A DNA stretch of 64,000 nt from JBAXTE01 sp963556065. GTDB taxonomy: Bacteria > Bacteroidota > Bacteroidia > Bacteroidales > WCHB1-69. Of the stretch, positions 17,451 through 25,135 are shown piece after piece (the first letter of the stretch is position 1; every line of letters begins with the position of its first letter). The notes under the pieces were generated by a model. The model saw nothing but the letters and a program-made list of their open reading frames with translations, ran no database searches and had not been told where the DNA came from. The stretch covers positions 29,520 to 93,519 of the forward strand of contig CAUVYH020000020.1 in NCBI GenBank assembly GCA_963556065.3, written 5' to 3'. The position numbers and the translations under genes are program-made.

Positions 17451-18818
17451 ATGACTCCAGCAAAAGTTTTACTTGAAAAAATTTCAACCAACTCCGAAGT
17501 TATCGGTGTTATCGGTCTGGGTTATGTAGGTCTTCCACTGGCTGTAAATTTTGCCGAAGCAGGGGTTCGGGTCATTGGTTTTGACAAATCTACGGGCAAG
17601 GTTAATAAAATCAATTCAGGTGAAAATTACATCAAAGATATTCGGGATGCGGCCTTACGTGAGGTTGTTAATCAGATCAAACTTACTGCCACAACCGATT
17701 TTACCCGGATTAAAGAGTGCGACGCACTGTTAATCTGCGTACCTACGCCGTTGGACAAATTCCGTAAGCCCGATATGAGTTACATCGAGGCCGCATGTAC
17801 CGATATTGGCCGTTATATGAAACCAGGCACCTTTATCAGCCTCGAAAGTACGACCTATCCCACCACTACCGAAGATTTTATGTTGCCAATCATTGAAGAA
17901 GAATTAAAAAGCAATCCTCTTTTCAAAGATCTGCAAACTGAACAAAGCGCTTCGAACCTCCCCCCCACGGGGGGACCGAGGGGGGCTTTCTGGCTGGCAT
18001 ACTCGCCCGAGCGGGTTGATCCGGGCAATGAAACATTTCATACCAAAAATACACCCAAAATAATAGGGGCAATGACTTCGGAAGGGCTTCTAATTGGCGA
18101 GAAAATATACTCCAAAGCCATTGATCATCTTCACCTGGTAAGTTCGCCCAAAGTAGCTGAAATGGTCAAAATCCTGGAGAACACCTATCGTTTGGTGAAT
18201 ATCAGTTTGATCAACGAGATGGCTCTTTTGGCCGGAAAAATGGGAATCAACATTTGGGAGGTGATTGAAGCCGCCAAGACTAAACCATTCGGTTTCCAGG
18301 CATTTTACCCGGGACCTGGTATTGGAGGACATTGCATTCCGCTTGATCCTTTCTACCTGGAGCACATCGCCAAGAAATACGATTTCGAATTGAGCATGAT
18401 CCATGCAGCAGGGCACATCAACATGCGAATGCCGCATTATATGGCCGTTAAAATTTCTTCGGCCCTCAACCAACAGGAAAAATCCATTAAGGGTAGCCGG
18501 ATTCTATTCCTGGGAGTAGCATATAAACCCAATATCGATGACGAACGGGAATCTCCGGCATTGGAAATCATGGGTATCGTTGCTAAAAAAGGAGGAGTGG
18601 TTTCCTATCACGATCCTTACATCCCGGTCGTTCACACCAGTAACCTGCAACTGGAGTCGGTTCAGTTGACACCAGATATCCTCGGCAATTCGGACGTGGT
18701 GGTTTTAACCACCAACCACGCTGTATTCGATGTTGAGTTTATTCAGCAACATGCCAAGCTGATCGTGGATATGCGGAATATGGTGAAAGATGCAGACAAC
18801 CACATTTATAAGTTATAA
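17451..18818 (+). CDS. Nucleotide-sugar 6-dehydrogenase (WbpA/UDP-GlcNAc dehydrogenase-like)
   Basis: A 455-residue protein starting at the ATG at 17451 (MTPAKVLLEKI); a longer TTG frame is less likely. It has the three-part UDP-sugar dehydrogenase layout: NAD Rossmann domain (IGVIGLGYVGLPLAVNFAEA), central dimer domain with catalytic Cys in GPGIGGHCIPLDPFYL, and C-terminal UDP-binding domain (LFLGVAYKPNIDDERESPAL). It oxidises the C6 hydroxyl of a UDP-HexNAc or UDP-hexose to a uronic acid for the surface glycan. LAYSPERVDPGNE matches the WbpA/WecC group more than UDP-glucose dehydrogenase. Unusually, just before that motif it carries an extra stretch (SNLPPTGGPRGA) encoded by a G/C palindrome (about 17960-17990), which looks like an in-frame repeat insertion. 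Confidence 0.88.
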   Translation: MTPAKVLLEKISTNSEVIGVIGLGYVGLPLAVNFAEAGVRVIGFDKSTGKVNKINSGENYIKDIRDAALREVVNQIKLTATTDFTRIKECDALLICVPTPLDKFRKPDMSYIEAACTDIGRYMKPGTFISLESTTYPTTTEDFMLPIIEEELKSNPLFKDLQTEQSASNLPPTGGPRGAFWLAYSPERVDPGNETFHTKNTPKIIGAMTSEGLLIGEKIYSKAIDHLHLVSSPKVAEMVKILENTYRLVNISLINEMALLAGKMGINIWEVIEAAKTKPFGFQAFYPGPGIGGHCIPLDPFYLEHIAKKYDFELSMIHAAGHINMRMPHYMAVKISSALNQQEKSIKGSRILFLGVAYKPNIDDERESPALEIMGIVAKKGGVVSYHDPYIPVVHTSNLQLESVQLTPDILGNSDVVVLTTNHAVFDVEFIQQHAKLIVDMRNMVKDADNHIYKL

Positions 18819-18849
18819 ATCTGTTTTATGCGTTGCTAAAACGTTACAG

Positions 18850-19420
18850 CAACCAACAATTTAACCATTAAACAATTGACGATTTAGCTATTGACGATTT
18901 ACGATTATAAAACAGTGTAAATCTGGGTTCTGTGGTGAAACTTTAAAGATTGGAGATTGGAAGATTTGAAAATTCGGGGATTTGGGGATTTGAAAATACA
19001 ATGCTTTGAAACCAATAGTTTGCAGCTCTTTCAACAACAATAACAATTACAACGAAGACAACCATATAAAAAGTCGCAGTGTTCAGTCTCAGTAGCATGT
19101 ACCCAGTTGCCAATAGCCAGTAAAACAGCAATTCAACCATTAAACAATTGAAGATTTAGCTATTGACCATTTACGATTATAAAACAGTGTAAATCTGGGT
19201 TCTGCGGTGAAACTTTAAAGATTGGAGATTGGAAGATTGGAAAATTCGGGGATTTGGGGATTTGGGGATTTGAAAATGCAATGCTCTGAAACCAATAGTT
19301 TGCAGCTCTTTTAACAACAATAACGATTACAACGAAGACAACCATATAAAAAGTCGCAGTATTCAGTCTCAGTAGCATGTAGCCAGTGGCCAATAGCCAG
19401 TAACCGCTAACTTGTAACCC
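18850..19420. repeat. Long intergenic repeat family, units 1 and 2
   Basis: Two consecutive units of about 250-290 bp. Each runs from GGTGAAACTTTAAAGATTGG through 8-bp microrepeats (GGGGATTT, GAAAATTT), a conserved core containing GCAGCTCTTTCAACAACAA and CATATAAAAAGTCGCAGT, then GTAGCATGTA, variants of GCCAATAGCCAGTAA and TTTAGCTATTGACGATTTAC. On the minus strand every full unit is open for a hydrophobic peptide (for example TATFYMVVFVV). No gene function is evident. A degenerate piece of the core also occurs near 17340-17395. Confidence 0.8.
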
Positions 19421-19497
19421 GCAACAGCTTCCTCTACTCCGAACCGGAACAATGCCTGTTTACGAATATTTTGTAACTTCGGTAGAAAATAAAAACG

Positions 19498-19797
19498 ATG
19501 GAAACAACAATTAAAATAAATACCGATGCGTTAACCCCCGAGATTATAGAAGGTATAAAAAAACTATTCCCCCATAAACTGGTAGAAATAACCATTCAAC
19601 CAGCCAATGAAACGGAATATTTAAGTAACCCTGCATTATCACAAGTTTTACCGGAGACTATCGCCGGGTACGAAACAAAAAAATATCTGCAAACTGAATT
19701 GGATGAAATAAAGAATGGAGATGCAAGGTTTCTTTCGGTAAACGATGCCGAACAACAATTAGAACGCTTGATAAAAAAACATGAAAATCGTTCTTAA
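19498..19797 (+). CDS. Probable antitoxin of a RelE/ParE-type toxin-antitoxin pair
   Basis: A 99-residue acidic protein directly upstream of, and overlapping by 17 bp, a RelE/ParE-like toxin gene. It begins with a beta-strand segment (METTIKINTDALTPEIIEGI), resembling antitoxins that pair with this toxin group in Bacteroidota, and ends in a charged helix (DAEQQLERLIKKHENRS) suited to wrapping around the toxin. It would neutralise the toxin and bind its own promoter. The family assignment depends mainly on the neighbour. The pair lies inside the long-repeat array, with repeat units on both sides, which suggests insertion of a small cassette. Confidence 0.72.
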   Translation: METTIKINTDALTPEIIEGIKKLFPHKLVEITIQPANETEYLSNPALSQVLPETIAGYETKKYLQTELDEIKNGDARFLSVNDAEQQLERLIKKHENRS

Positions 19798-20059
19798 AGA
19801 TACTTTTGTGAATCGACTTGGTAATCAACTCGAATATATTGCCCAAAGTAATCCGGCGAATGCCCGTAAATTTAAAAACGATCTGTTCCAACAAATCAAA
19901 TCAATACCATCGAATCCATACAAGTATCGCAAATCAGTATGGTTCGATGACCAAAGCATTCGCGACTTAATATTTAAAGTTTATACGGTTGTTTTTAGAA
20001 TTGAGGAAAGTACCATCGGAGTCTTTGGATTTGTAAAACAGCAAAAAACGATAGTTTAG
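19781..20059 (+). CDS. RelE/ParE-family toxin
   Basis: A 92-residue protein with the compact RelE/ParE fold pattern: an N-terminal strand (MKIVLKDTFVNRLGNQLEYI), two helices (SNPANARKFKNDLFQQIKSI), then strands with conserved KYRKSVWFDDQSIRDLIF and a final strand (YTVVFRIEESTIGVFGFV). Such toxins act as ribosome-dependent mRNA nucleases (RelE) or gyrase poisons (ParE); sequence alone does not decide. The ATG overlaps the end of the antitoxin gene, so the two are translationally coupled. Confidence 0.82.
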   Translation: MKIVLKDTFVNRLGNQLEYIAQSNPANARKFKNDLFQQIKSIPSNPYKYRKSVWFDDQSIRDLIFKVYTVVFRIEESTIGVFGFVKQQKTIV

Positions 20060-20094
20060 TCATAGCTATGTGTTAATCTGTGATGGAAAAATCT

Positions 20095-20960
20095 GGAACT
20101 CCTTCCCCACTCCGAACATAAAAGTCGCAGTGTTCAGTCTCAGTAGCATGTAGCCATTCGCCAACAGCCAGCAAACCAATTAATCAATTGACGATTTAGC
20201 TATTGACGATTTACAATTTTATTCTGGGCTCTCTGTGGTGAAACTTTAAAGATTGGAAGATTGGAAGATTTGGGGATTTGAAAATTTGAAAATTTGGGGA
20301 TTTGGGGATTTGAAAATACAACGCTTTGAAACCAATAGTTTGCAGCTCTTTCAACAACAATTACAACGAAGACAACCATATAAAAAGTCGCAGTGTTCAG
20401 TCTCAGTAGCATGTAACCAATTGCCAATAGCCAGTAAAACAGCATTTTAATCATTGACCATTTAGCTATTGACGATTTACTATTATAAAACAGTGTCAAT
20501 TTGTATAATCTATGGTGAAACTTTAAAGATTGGAAGATTGGAAGATTGGACGATTTGGGGATTTGAAAATACAACGCTTTGAAACCAATAGTTTGCAGCT
20601 CTTTCAACAACAATAACAATTACAACGAAGACAACCATATAAAAAAAAGTCGCAGTGTTCAGTCGCAGTAGCATGTAACCAATTGCCAATAGACAGTAAA
20701 ACAGCATTTTAATCATTGACCATTTAGCTATTGACGATTTACAATTTTATTCTGGGCTCTCGGTGGTGAAACTTTAAAAATTGGAAAATTTGGGGATTTG
20801 AAAATTTGAAAATTTGGGGATTTGGGGATTTGAAAATACAATGCTCTGAAACCAATAGTTTGCAGCTCTTTCAACAACAATAACAATTACAACGAAGACA
20901 ACCATATAAAAAGTCGCAGTGTTCAGTCTCAGTAGCATGTAGCCAGTAACCTGCCACCCG
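20095..20960. repeat. Long intergenic repeat family, partial unit 3 and units 4 to 6
   Basis: A right-end fragment (AAAAGTCGCAGTGTTCAG through TTTAGCTATTGACGATTT) is followed by three full units. The units differ by the number of 8-bp microrepeats and by small indels in the conserved core: unit 4 lacks 6 bp and unit 5 has 3 extra A residues. Both changes keep the minus-strand reading frame. The region contains no other gene. Confidence 0.8.
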
Positions 20961-20996
20961 TAACAATCAAACAACTTATGCGGAAGTTCTGAAAAA

Positions 20997-21084
20997 GATA
21001 TACGCATATCTCATTTGAGATTCACGTATAACTCAAACGAGATATACGCAAAACACAAACAAGATATACGTATAACTTTTTAGA
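20997..21084. repeat. Iteron-like array of four 22-bp direct repeats
   Basis: Four tandem units of exactly 22 bp start at 20997, 21019, 21041 and 21063. Three begin GATATACG, the second GATTCACG, and units share ACG(C/T)A then A/C-rich halves (for example ACTCAAACGA, ACACAAACAA). The period is not a multiple of three and no ORF crosses it. Such arrays are typical binding sites for replication initiators, partition proteins or DNA-architectural proteins. It lies 80 bp from the 3' end of the HU-like gene. Confidence 0.75.
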
Positions 21085-21163
21085 GAATGCTTAATCAAGC
21101 AGGAGCAGTGTTAAAAAAGATCAGCAGGGCCGATCCAGGGCGGAATTAAAAACCGCGAAAGAA

Positions 21164-21541
21164 CTACGAAGTACGAATGGTAAATCTGTCCAGATCGCTT
21201 TTAAACTCCAGGCCGGGGCGAAAAACAACATGAACCGATTTAACCCGGTCGCCGGTAACTTCTTCAGCAGTGGCAACACCTTCGCTATCGACATTTAACG
21301 AAAGGCTGCCCAGTTTCCCGAGCTTGACCACCTTCCCATCAAGCAATTCATTGGGAATAGCATCGAGCAGGTTGAGTAAAACCGAATGTACATCGCCTTT
21401 ACTCAACGACGAAAACTTGGAAACTAAATCGGCCAGGCCATCCAGGTCGGTTGTGCCACGAGTGGCAACTGTAGCATAATACTTCTTCTCATTCCGGTTT
21501 TGCGGATTTGCCCGCTCCACCGCTTTAATTAAAATTGACAT
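21164..21541 (-). CDS. HU-family (HU-like/ViHU-type) DNA-binding protein
   Basis: A 125-residue protein on the minus strand, opposite to all genes around it. It has the pattern of Bacteroidota HU-like proteins: MSILIKAVERANPQNRNEKKYY at the N-terminus, a helical dimerisation part (LADLVSKFSSLSKGDVHSVL), then the beta-arm region (VVKLGKLGSLSLNVDSEGV) and an extended C-terminus (VHVVFRPGLEFKSDLDRF). Such proteins bend DNA. Homologues are frequent inside capsule loci of Bacteroides, although their role there is not clear to me. The reverse orientation and the neighbouring 22-bp repeats make it a candidate architectural regulator of this locus. Confidence 0.85.
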   Translation of the reverse strand: MSILIKAVERANPQNRNEKKYYATVATRGTTDLDGLADLVSKFSSLSKGDVHSVLLNLLDAIPNELLDGKVVKLGKLGSLSLNVDSEGVATAEEVTGDRVKSVHVVFRPGLEFKSDLDRFTIRTS

Positions 21542-21724
21542 AAATCAAATTTAAGGGGTTGAAAATAAATAATATCGCAAGTAAGTTACATTATATTTAT
21601 CAATTGAGTAATACTTGTTCTCCATTAATTTCGCTTTCATGCTGAAAAACATATTATTCGGTGTCGCCTGCGGTAAAATTTCTTGCCTCCAAGGCTACAA
21701 AACACGAAAAAGAGTTACAATTGG

Positions 21725-22105
21725 CAGTCGCAGTAACCGGTAAACCAACAATTCAACCATAAACCATTGACCATTTAGCTATTGACGATTTATAATTATA
21801 AAACAGTGCCAATCTGTGTAATCTATGGTGAAACTTTAAAGATTGGAAGATTTGAAAATTTGGGAATTTGGGGATTTGAAAATACAATGCTCTGAAACCA
21901 ATAGTTTGCAGCTCTTTCAACAACAATAACAACTACAACGAAGACAACCATATAAAAAGTCGCAGTATTCAGTCTCAGTAGCATGTAGCCAGTGGCCAAT
22001 AGCCAGTAAACCAACAAATCAACCATTAAACCATTGACCATTTAGCTATTGACGATTTACGATTATAAAACAGTGCCAATTTGTGTTCCCAGTGGTGAAA
22101 CCTTT
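21725..22105. repeat. Long intergenic repeat family, unit 7
   Basis: A full unit of the same family as at 18850 and 20095, with duplicated flanking TTTAGCTATTGACGATTTA segments at both ends. It sits just upstream of fnlA, so it is part of the leader region of the UDP-FucNAc genes. Confidence 0.75.
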
Positions 22106-22196
22106 ATCTCGCAGCCCAAAACAGTTTCGTCCACTTCAAACTTTAGGTTCATTTTCAAACTATATATTCAAATCCAAGACATAAAAATTCAGCTTA

Positions 22197-23246
22197 ATGT
22201 TTCAAGATAAAGTACTTTTAATCACCGGTGGAACCGGTTCTTTTGGAAATGCGGTATTGCGTCGTTTCCTCGACACAAATATTAAAGAAATCCGTATTTT
22301 CAGCCGTGACGAAAAAAAACAGGATGATATGCGGCACCGTTTGCAGAATCCCAAAGTTAAGTTCTACATTGGTGATGTACGCAATCGCCAATCCGTTGAC
22401 AATGCCATGCACGGTGTTGATTATATCTTCTCGGCAGCAGCGCTCAAGCAAGTTCCCAGCTGTGAGTTCTTCCCCATGGAAGCTGTGCATACCAATGTGG
22501 AGGGTACAAACAATGTGCTGGAATCTGCCATTGAACACGATGTGAAAAATGTCGTTGTTCTATCTACCGACAAGGCAGCCTATCCCATTAATGCCATGGG
22601 TATCAGCAAGGCGATGATGGAAAAGGTGGCCATCGCCAAAGGCCGTCAATTGGGAAAAGGCGCTAAAACAACCATAAGCTGTACCCGTTACGGTAATGTA
22701 ATGGCAAGTCGTGGTTCTGTTATTCCACTCTGGGTTGATCAGATCAGAAACGATAAACCTATTACCATCACCGATCCGAATATGACCCGTTTTATGATGA
22801 CACTCGATGATGCCGTTGACCTCGTTCTCTATGCTTTTGAACATGGAGAAAATGGTGATCTCTTCGTTCAAAAAGCCCCCGCTGCAACGCTCGATACGCT
22901 GGCAAACGCTATCAAAGAACTTTATCACTCCGAAACCGAAATAAAAGTGATTGGTACACGGCATGGCGAAAAGCTATACGAAACCTTAGTTACCCGTGAG
23001 GAAATGGCTAAAGCAATGGACATGGGAAACTATTACCGTATTCCCTGCGACTCCCGCGACCTGAATTACGACAAGTTTTTTAGTGAGGGCGATGAAGAGG
23101 TTTCCAAAATTGAAGATTATCATTCGCACAACACATCCCGCCTGGACATCAATGGGATGAAAGAACTGCTTCTCAAACTCCGATTTGTAAGGGAAGACCT
23201 GGGGTTGCAGAAGAAATCAGAAGTAAAGGAAATCAGAAGCGAATAA
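22197..23246 (+). CDS. fnlA: UDP-N-acetylglucosamine 4,6-dehydratase/5-epimerase (FnlA/CapE/WbjB)
   Basis: A 349-residue extended-SDR enzyme. The NAD-binding loop is LLITGGTGSFGNAVLRRFL, and the active-site region STDKAAYPINAMGISKAMME has the Met-Lys form (N-A-M-G-x-S-K) of the CapE/FnlA group rather than Tyr-Lys. CTRYGNVMASRGSVIPL and RHGEKLYETLVTREE are further family signatures. It converts UDP-GlcNAc to UDP-2-acetamido-2,6-dideoxy-beta-L-arabino-hexos-4-ulose, the first step to UDP-N-acetyl-L-fucosamine. The next two enzymes of the pathway follow at 23344 and 25136. Acts in the cytoplasm to supply a precursor for the surface glycan. Confidence 0.93.
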   Translation: MFQDKVLLITGGTGSFGNAVLRRFLDTNIKEIRIFSRDEKKQDDMRHRLQNPKVKFYIGDVRNRQSVDNAMHGVDYIFSAAALKQVPSCEFFPMEAVHTNVEGTNNVLESAIEHDVKNVVVLSTDKAAYPINAMGISKAMMEKVAIAKGRQLGKGAKTTISCTRYGNVMASRGSVIPLWVDQIRNDKPITITDPNMTRFMMTLDDAVDLVLYAFEHGENGDLFVQKAPAATLDTLANAIKELYHSETEIKVIGTRHGEKLYETLVTREEMAKAMDMGNYYRIPCDSRDLNYDKFFSEGDEEVSKIEDYHSHNTSRLDINGMKELLLKLRFVREDLGLQKKSEVKEIRSE

Positions 23247-23343
23247 AACCATGGAATAGCCATGTTTTTTTAATCACCAAACGAAAAGAGCATATCCCCT
23301 CATGGCTATTCTATCTGACCTTTAAAAATCAAACTATTAACAG

Positions 23344-24492
23344 ATGGATATACTTGTTACAGGCGCCAATGGTTTTGTAGGAAAAAACCTTTGTGCCGAA
23401 CTCAAAAATATAAGGGACGGTAAAGACCAATCGTTTGGAGAAATTGGCATCGGCAACATTTTTGAATACGATATCGATTCGGATCCAGAATTATTGGAGG
23501 ATTATTGCTCAAAAGCTGATTTTGTCTTTAATTTGGCCGGGGTCAATCGGCCAACTGAGCAAAGTGAGTTCATGACGGGTAATTTCGGTTTTGCAAGTAC
23601 TTTACTTGACACGTTGAAAAAATACAAAAACGCTTGCCCGGTAATGATCAGCTCTTCAACCCAGGCTGCGCTCGATAATCCTTATGGCCAGTCTAAAAAA
23701 GCCGGAGAAGAACTCATATTTAACTATTCGAAGGAGACAGGAGCAAAAGTTCTTGTCTATCGCTTTCCAAATCTCTTTGGCAAATGGTGCCGCCCCAATT
23801 ACAACAGCGCTATAGCCACTTTTTGTCACAACATATCTCGTGGATTGCCCATCACCATCAGCAAAAGAGAAAATATTTTGAATCTTGTATATATTGACGA
23901 TCTTGTAGCTGAAATGATTGCGGCCCTCAAGGGCGAAGAACATTCCGAAGCAAACTATTGCTTTGTGCCCACCACGCACACTGCTACCCTCGGACAAATT
24001 ATCGACTTGTTGAACCAGTTTAACTCCCAGCCACAATCACTAATTATTCCGGAGATCCCTGCTGATTCATTTGAAAAAAAGTTGTATTCCACATACTTGT
24101 CGTATCTTCCGAAAGAGAAGGCATCTTTTCCTCTGAAGATGAATATCGATGCTAGAGGCAGTTTTACAGAGCTGCTAAAAACCGACAACTGCGGCCAGTT
24201 CAGCGTGAACATTTCAAAACCAGGCATCACCAAAGGACAACATTGGCATAACAGCAAGTGGGAGTTCTTCATCGTGGTGTCAGGTAAAGCACTCATTCAG
24301 GAAAGGAAGATAGGTACGGAAGAAGTCCTGAACTTCGAAGTGAGCGGTGAAAAGATAGAAGCCGTACACATGCTTCCAGGATACACCCATAACATCATTA
24401 ATCTATCTAAAACTGAAGACTTGATTACCCTCATGTGGGCAAATGAACAGTTCAATCCCTTGAAGCCGGATACGTTTTTTGAACCGGTGTAA
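23344..24492 (+). CDS. fnlB: Bifunctional C4-reductase/C3-epimerase for UDP-FucNAc synthesis (FnlB/CapF/WbjC)
   Basis: A 382-residue two-domain enzyme. The N-terminal SDR domain starts MDILVTGANGFVGKNLCAEL and includes FVFNLAGVNRP and the Y-x3-K segment NPYGQSKKAGEEL. The C-terminal part from about residue 250 is a cupin (ISKPGITKGQHWHNSKWEFF, with metal-binding His residues). CapF-type enzymes epimerise C3 with the cupin and reduce C4 with the SDR domain, giving UDP-2-acetamido-2,6-dideoxy-L-talose. It stands 97 bp after fnlA. A second, decayed copy of the SDR half lies at 26328. Confidence 0.92.
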   Translation: MDILVTGANGFVGKNLCAELKNIRDGKDQSFGEIGIGNIFEYDIDSDPELLEDYCSKADFVFNLAGVNRPTEQSEFMTGNFGFASTLLDTLKKYKNACPVMISSSTQAALDNPYGQSKKAGEELIFNYSKETGAKVLVYRFPNLFGKWCRPNYNSAIATFCHNISRGLPITISKRENILNLVYIDDLVAEMIAALKGEEHSEANYCFVPTTHTATLGQIIDLLNQFNSQPQSLIIPEIPADSFEKKLYSTYLSYLPKEKASFPLKMNIDARGSFTELLKTDNCGQFSVNISKPGITKGQHWHNSKWEFFIVVSGKALIQERKIGTEEVLNFEVSGEKIEAVHMLPGYTHNIINLSKTEDLITLMWANEQFNPLKPDTFFEPV

Positions 24493-24500
24493 AAAAACTA

Positions 24501-24594
24501 AGAACACAGATGACACAGATAGAACGGATGGTCACAGATTTTTGATTTTTATCTTTTCCGTGTAAATCCGTAAAATCCGCTTTATCCGTGTTCT
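24501..24594. repeat. Palindromic repeat left of the GxxExxY gene
   Basis: Begins AGAACACAGATGACACAGAT and ends TTATCCGTGTTCT; the ends are inverted repeats of each other with internal ATCCGT motifs. A second copy in the same orientation is at 25025-25121, and a short extra fragment (ATCCGCGTTCTAAAAA) follows near 24608. From memory this family commonly accompanies GxxExxY genes in Bacteroidota. Confidence 0.75.
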
Positions 24595-24632
24595 AAAAAG
24601 AAACATCATCCGCGTTCTAAAAAATAATCACC

Positions 24633-25025
24633 ATGCAATACGAAGAAAAAACTGATCTGATTATTAAAGCTTTCTTTAAAGTCTATAATCAATTAGGATA
24701 TGGTTTTCTCGAAAAAGTATATCATAACGCATTCCAGATCGAACTTAAAAAATTAGGCTTCGATGTAAAAAGTCAATATCCCATCAACGTATATTATGAA
24801 GGATTCCAGGTCGGTGACTACTATGCAGACATCGTAGTTGATGACTGTATTATCATTGAAAACAAAGCGATTGAAGCATTAAGGGAAGAACATGAATTTC
24901 AATTGATAAACTATTTAAAAGCAACAGAAATAGAAGTTGGTTTACTATTCAACTTTGGCAAAACACCCTCATTTAAAAGAAAATACTTTACTAACGATCG
25001 CAAAAAAAATAACAGAACAATATAA
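24633..25025 (+). CDS. GxxExxY family protein
   Basis: A 130-residue protein with the defining GYGFLEKVYHNA motif near residue 30 (G-x-x-E-x-x-Y) and the later IVVDDCIIIENKAIEAL. The latter resembles the D-x-E-x-K core of PD-(D/E)XK nucleases (D-ILVD-IIIENKA pattern). Biological role of the family is unknown to me; nuclease activity is inferred from the motif. It interrupts the UDP-FucNAc gene order between fnlB and fnlC and lies between two directly repeated palindromic elements of about 95 bp. This looks like a small mobile cassette rather than a pathway enzyme. Confidence 0.88.
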   Translation: MQYEEKTDLIIKAFFKVYNQLGYGFLEKVYHNAFQIELKKLGFDVKSQYPINVYYEGFQVGDYYADIVVDDCIIIENKAIEALREEHEFQLINYLKATEIEVGLLFNFGKTPSFKRKYFTNDRKKNNRTI

Positions 25026-25121
25026 GAACACAGATGACACAGATCGAACGGATGGTCAAAGATTTTTTAAATTTTTATCTTATCCGTCTAAATCCGTAAA
25101 AACCCGTCTCATCCGTGTTCT
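25025..25121. repeat. Palindromic repeat right of the GxxExxY gene
   Basis: Second copy of the element at 24501, same orientation, starting on the last base of the GxxExxY stop codon and ending 14 bp before fnlC. Ends are AGAACACAGATGACACAGAT and CTCATCCGTGTTCT. Confidence 0.75.
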
Positions 25122-25135
25122 AAAATTTTAAAACC

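Noticed and set aside
18943..22041. Six minus-strand ORFs with similar hydrophobic peptides
   Set aside because: Not annotated as genes because they are simply the translation of the long repeat units and lack clear starts. The frame conservation is kept as a finding instead.
18850..22105. Possible CRISPR array because of repeated units
   Set aside because: Units are about 250 bp, vary in length and have no regular spacers, and there is no cas gene.
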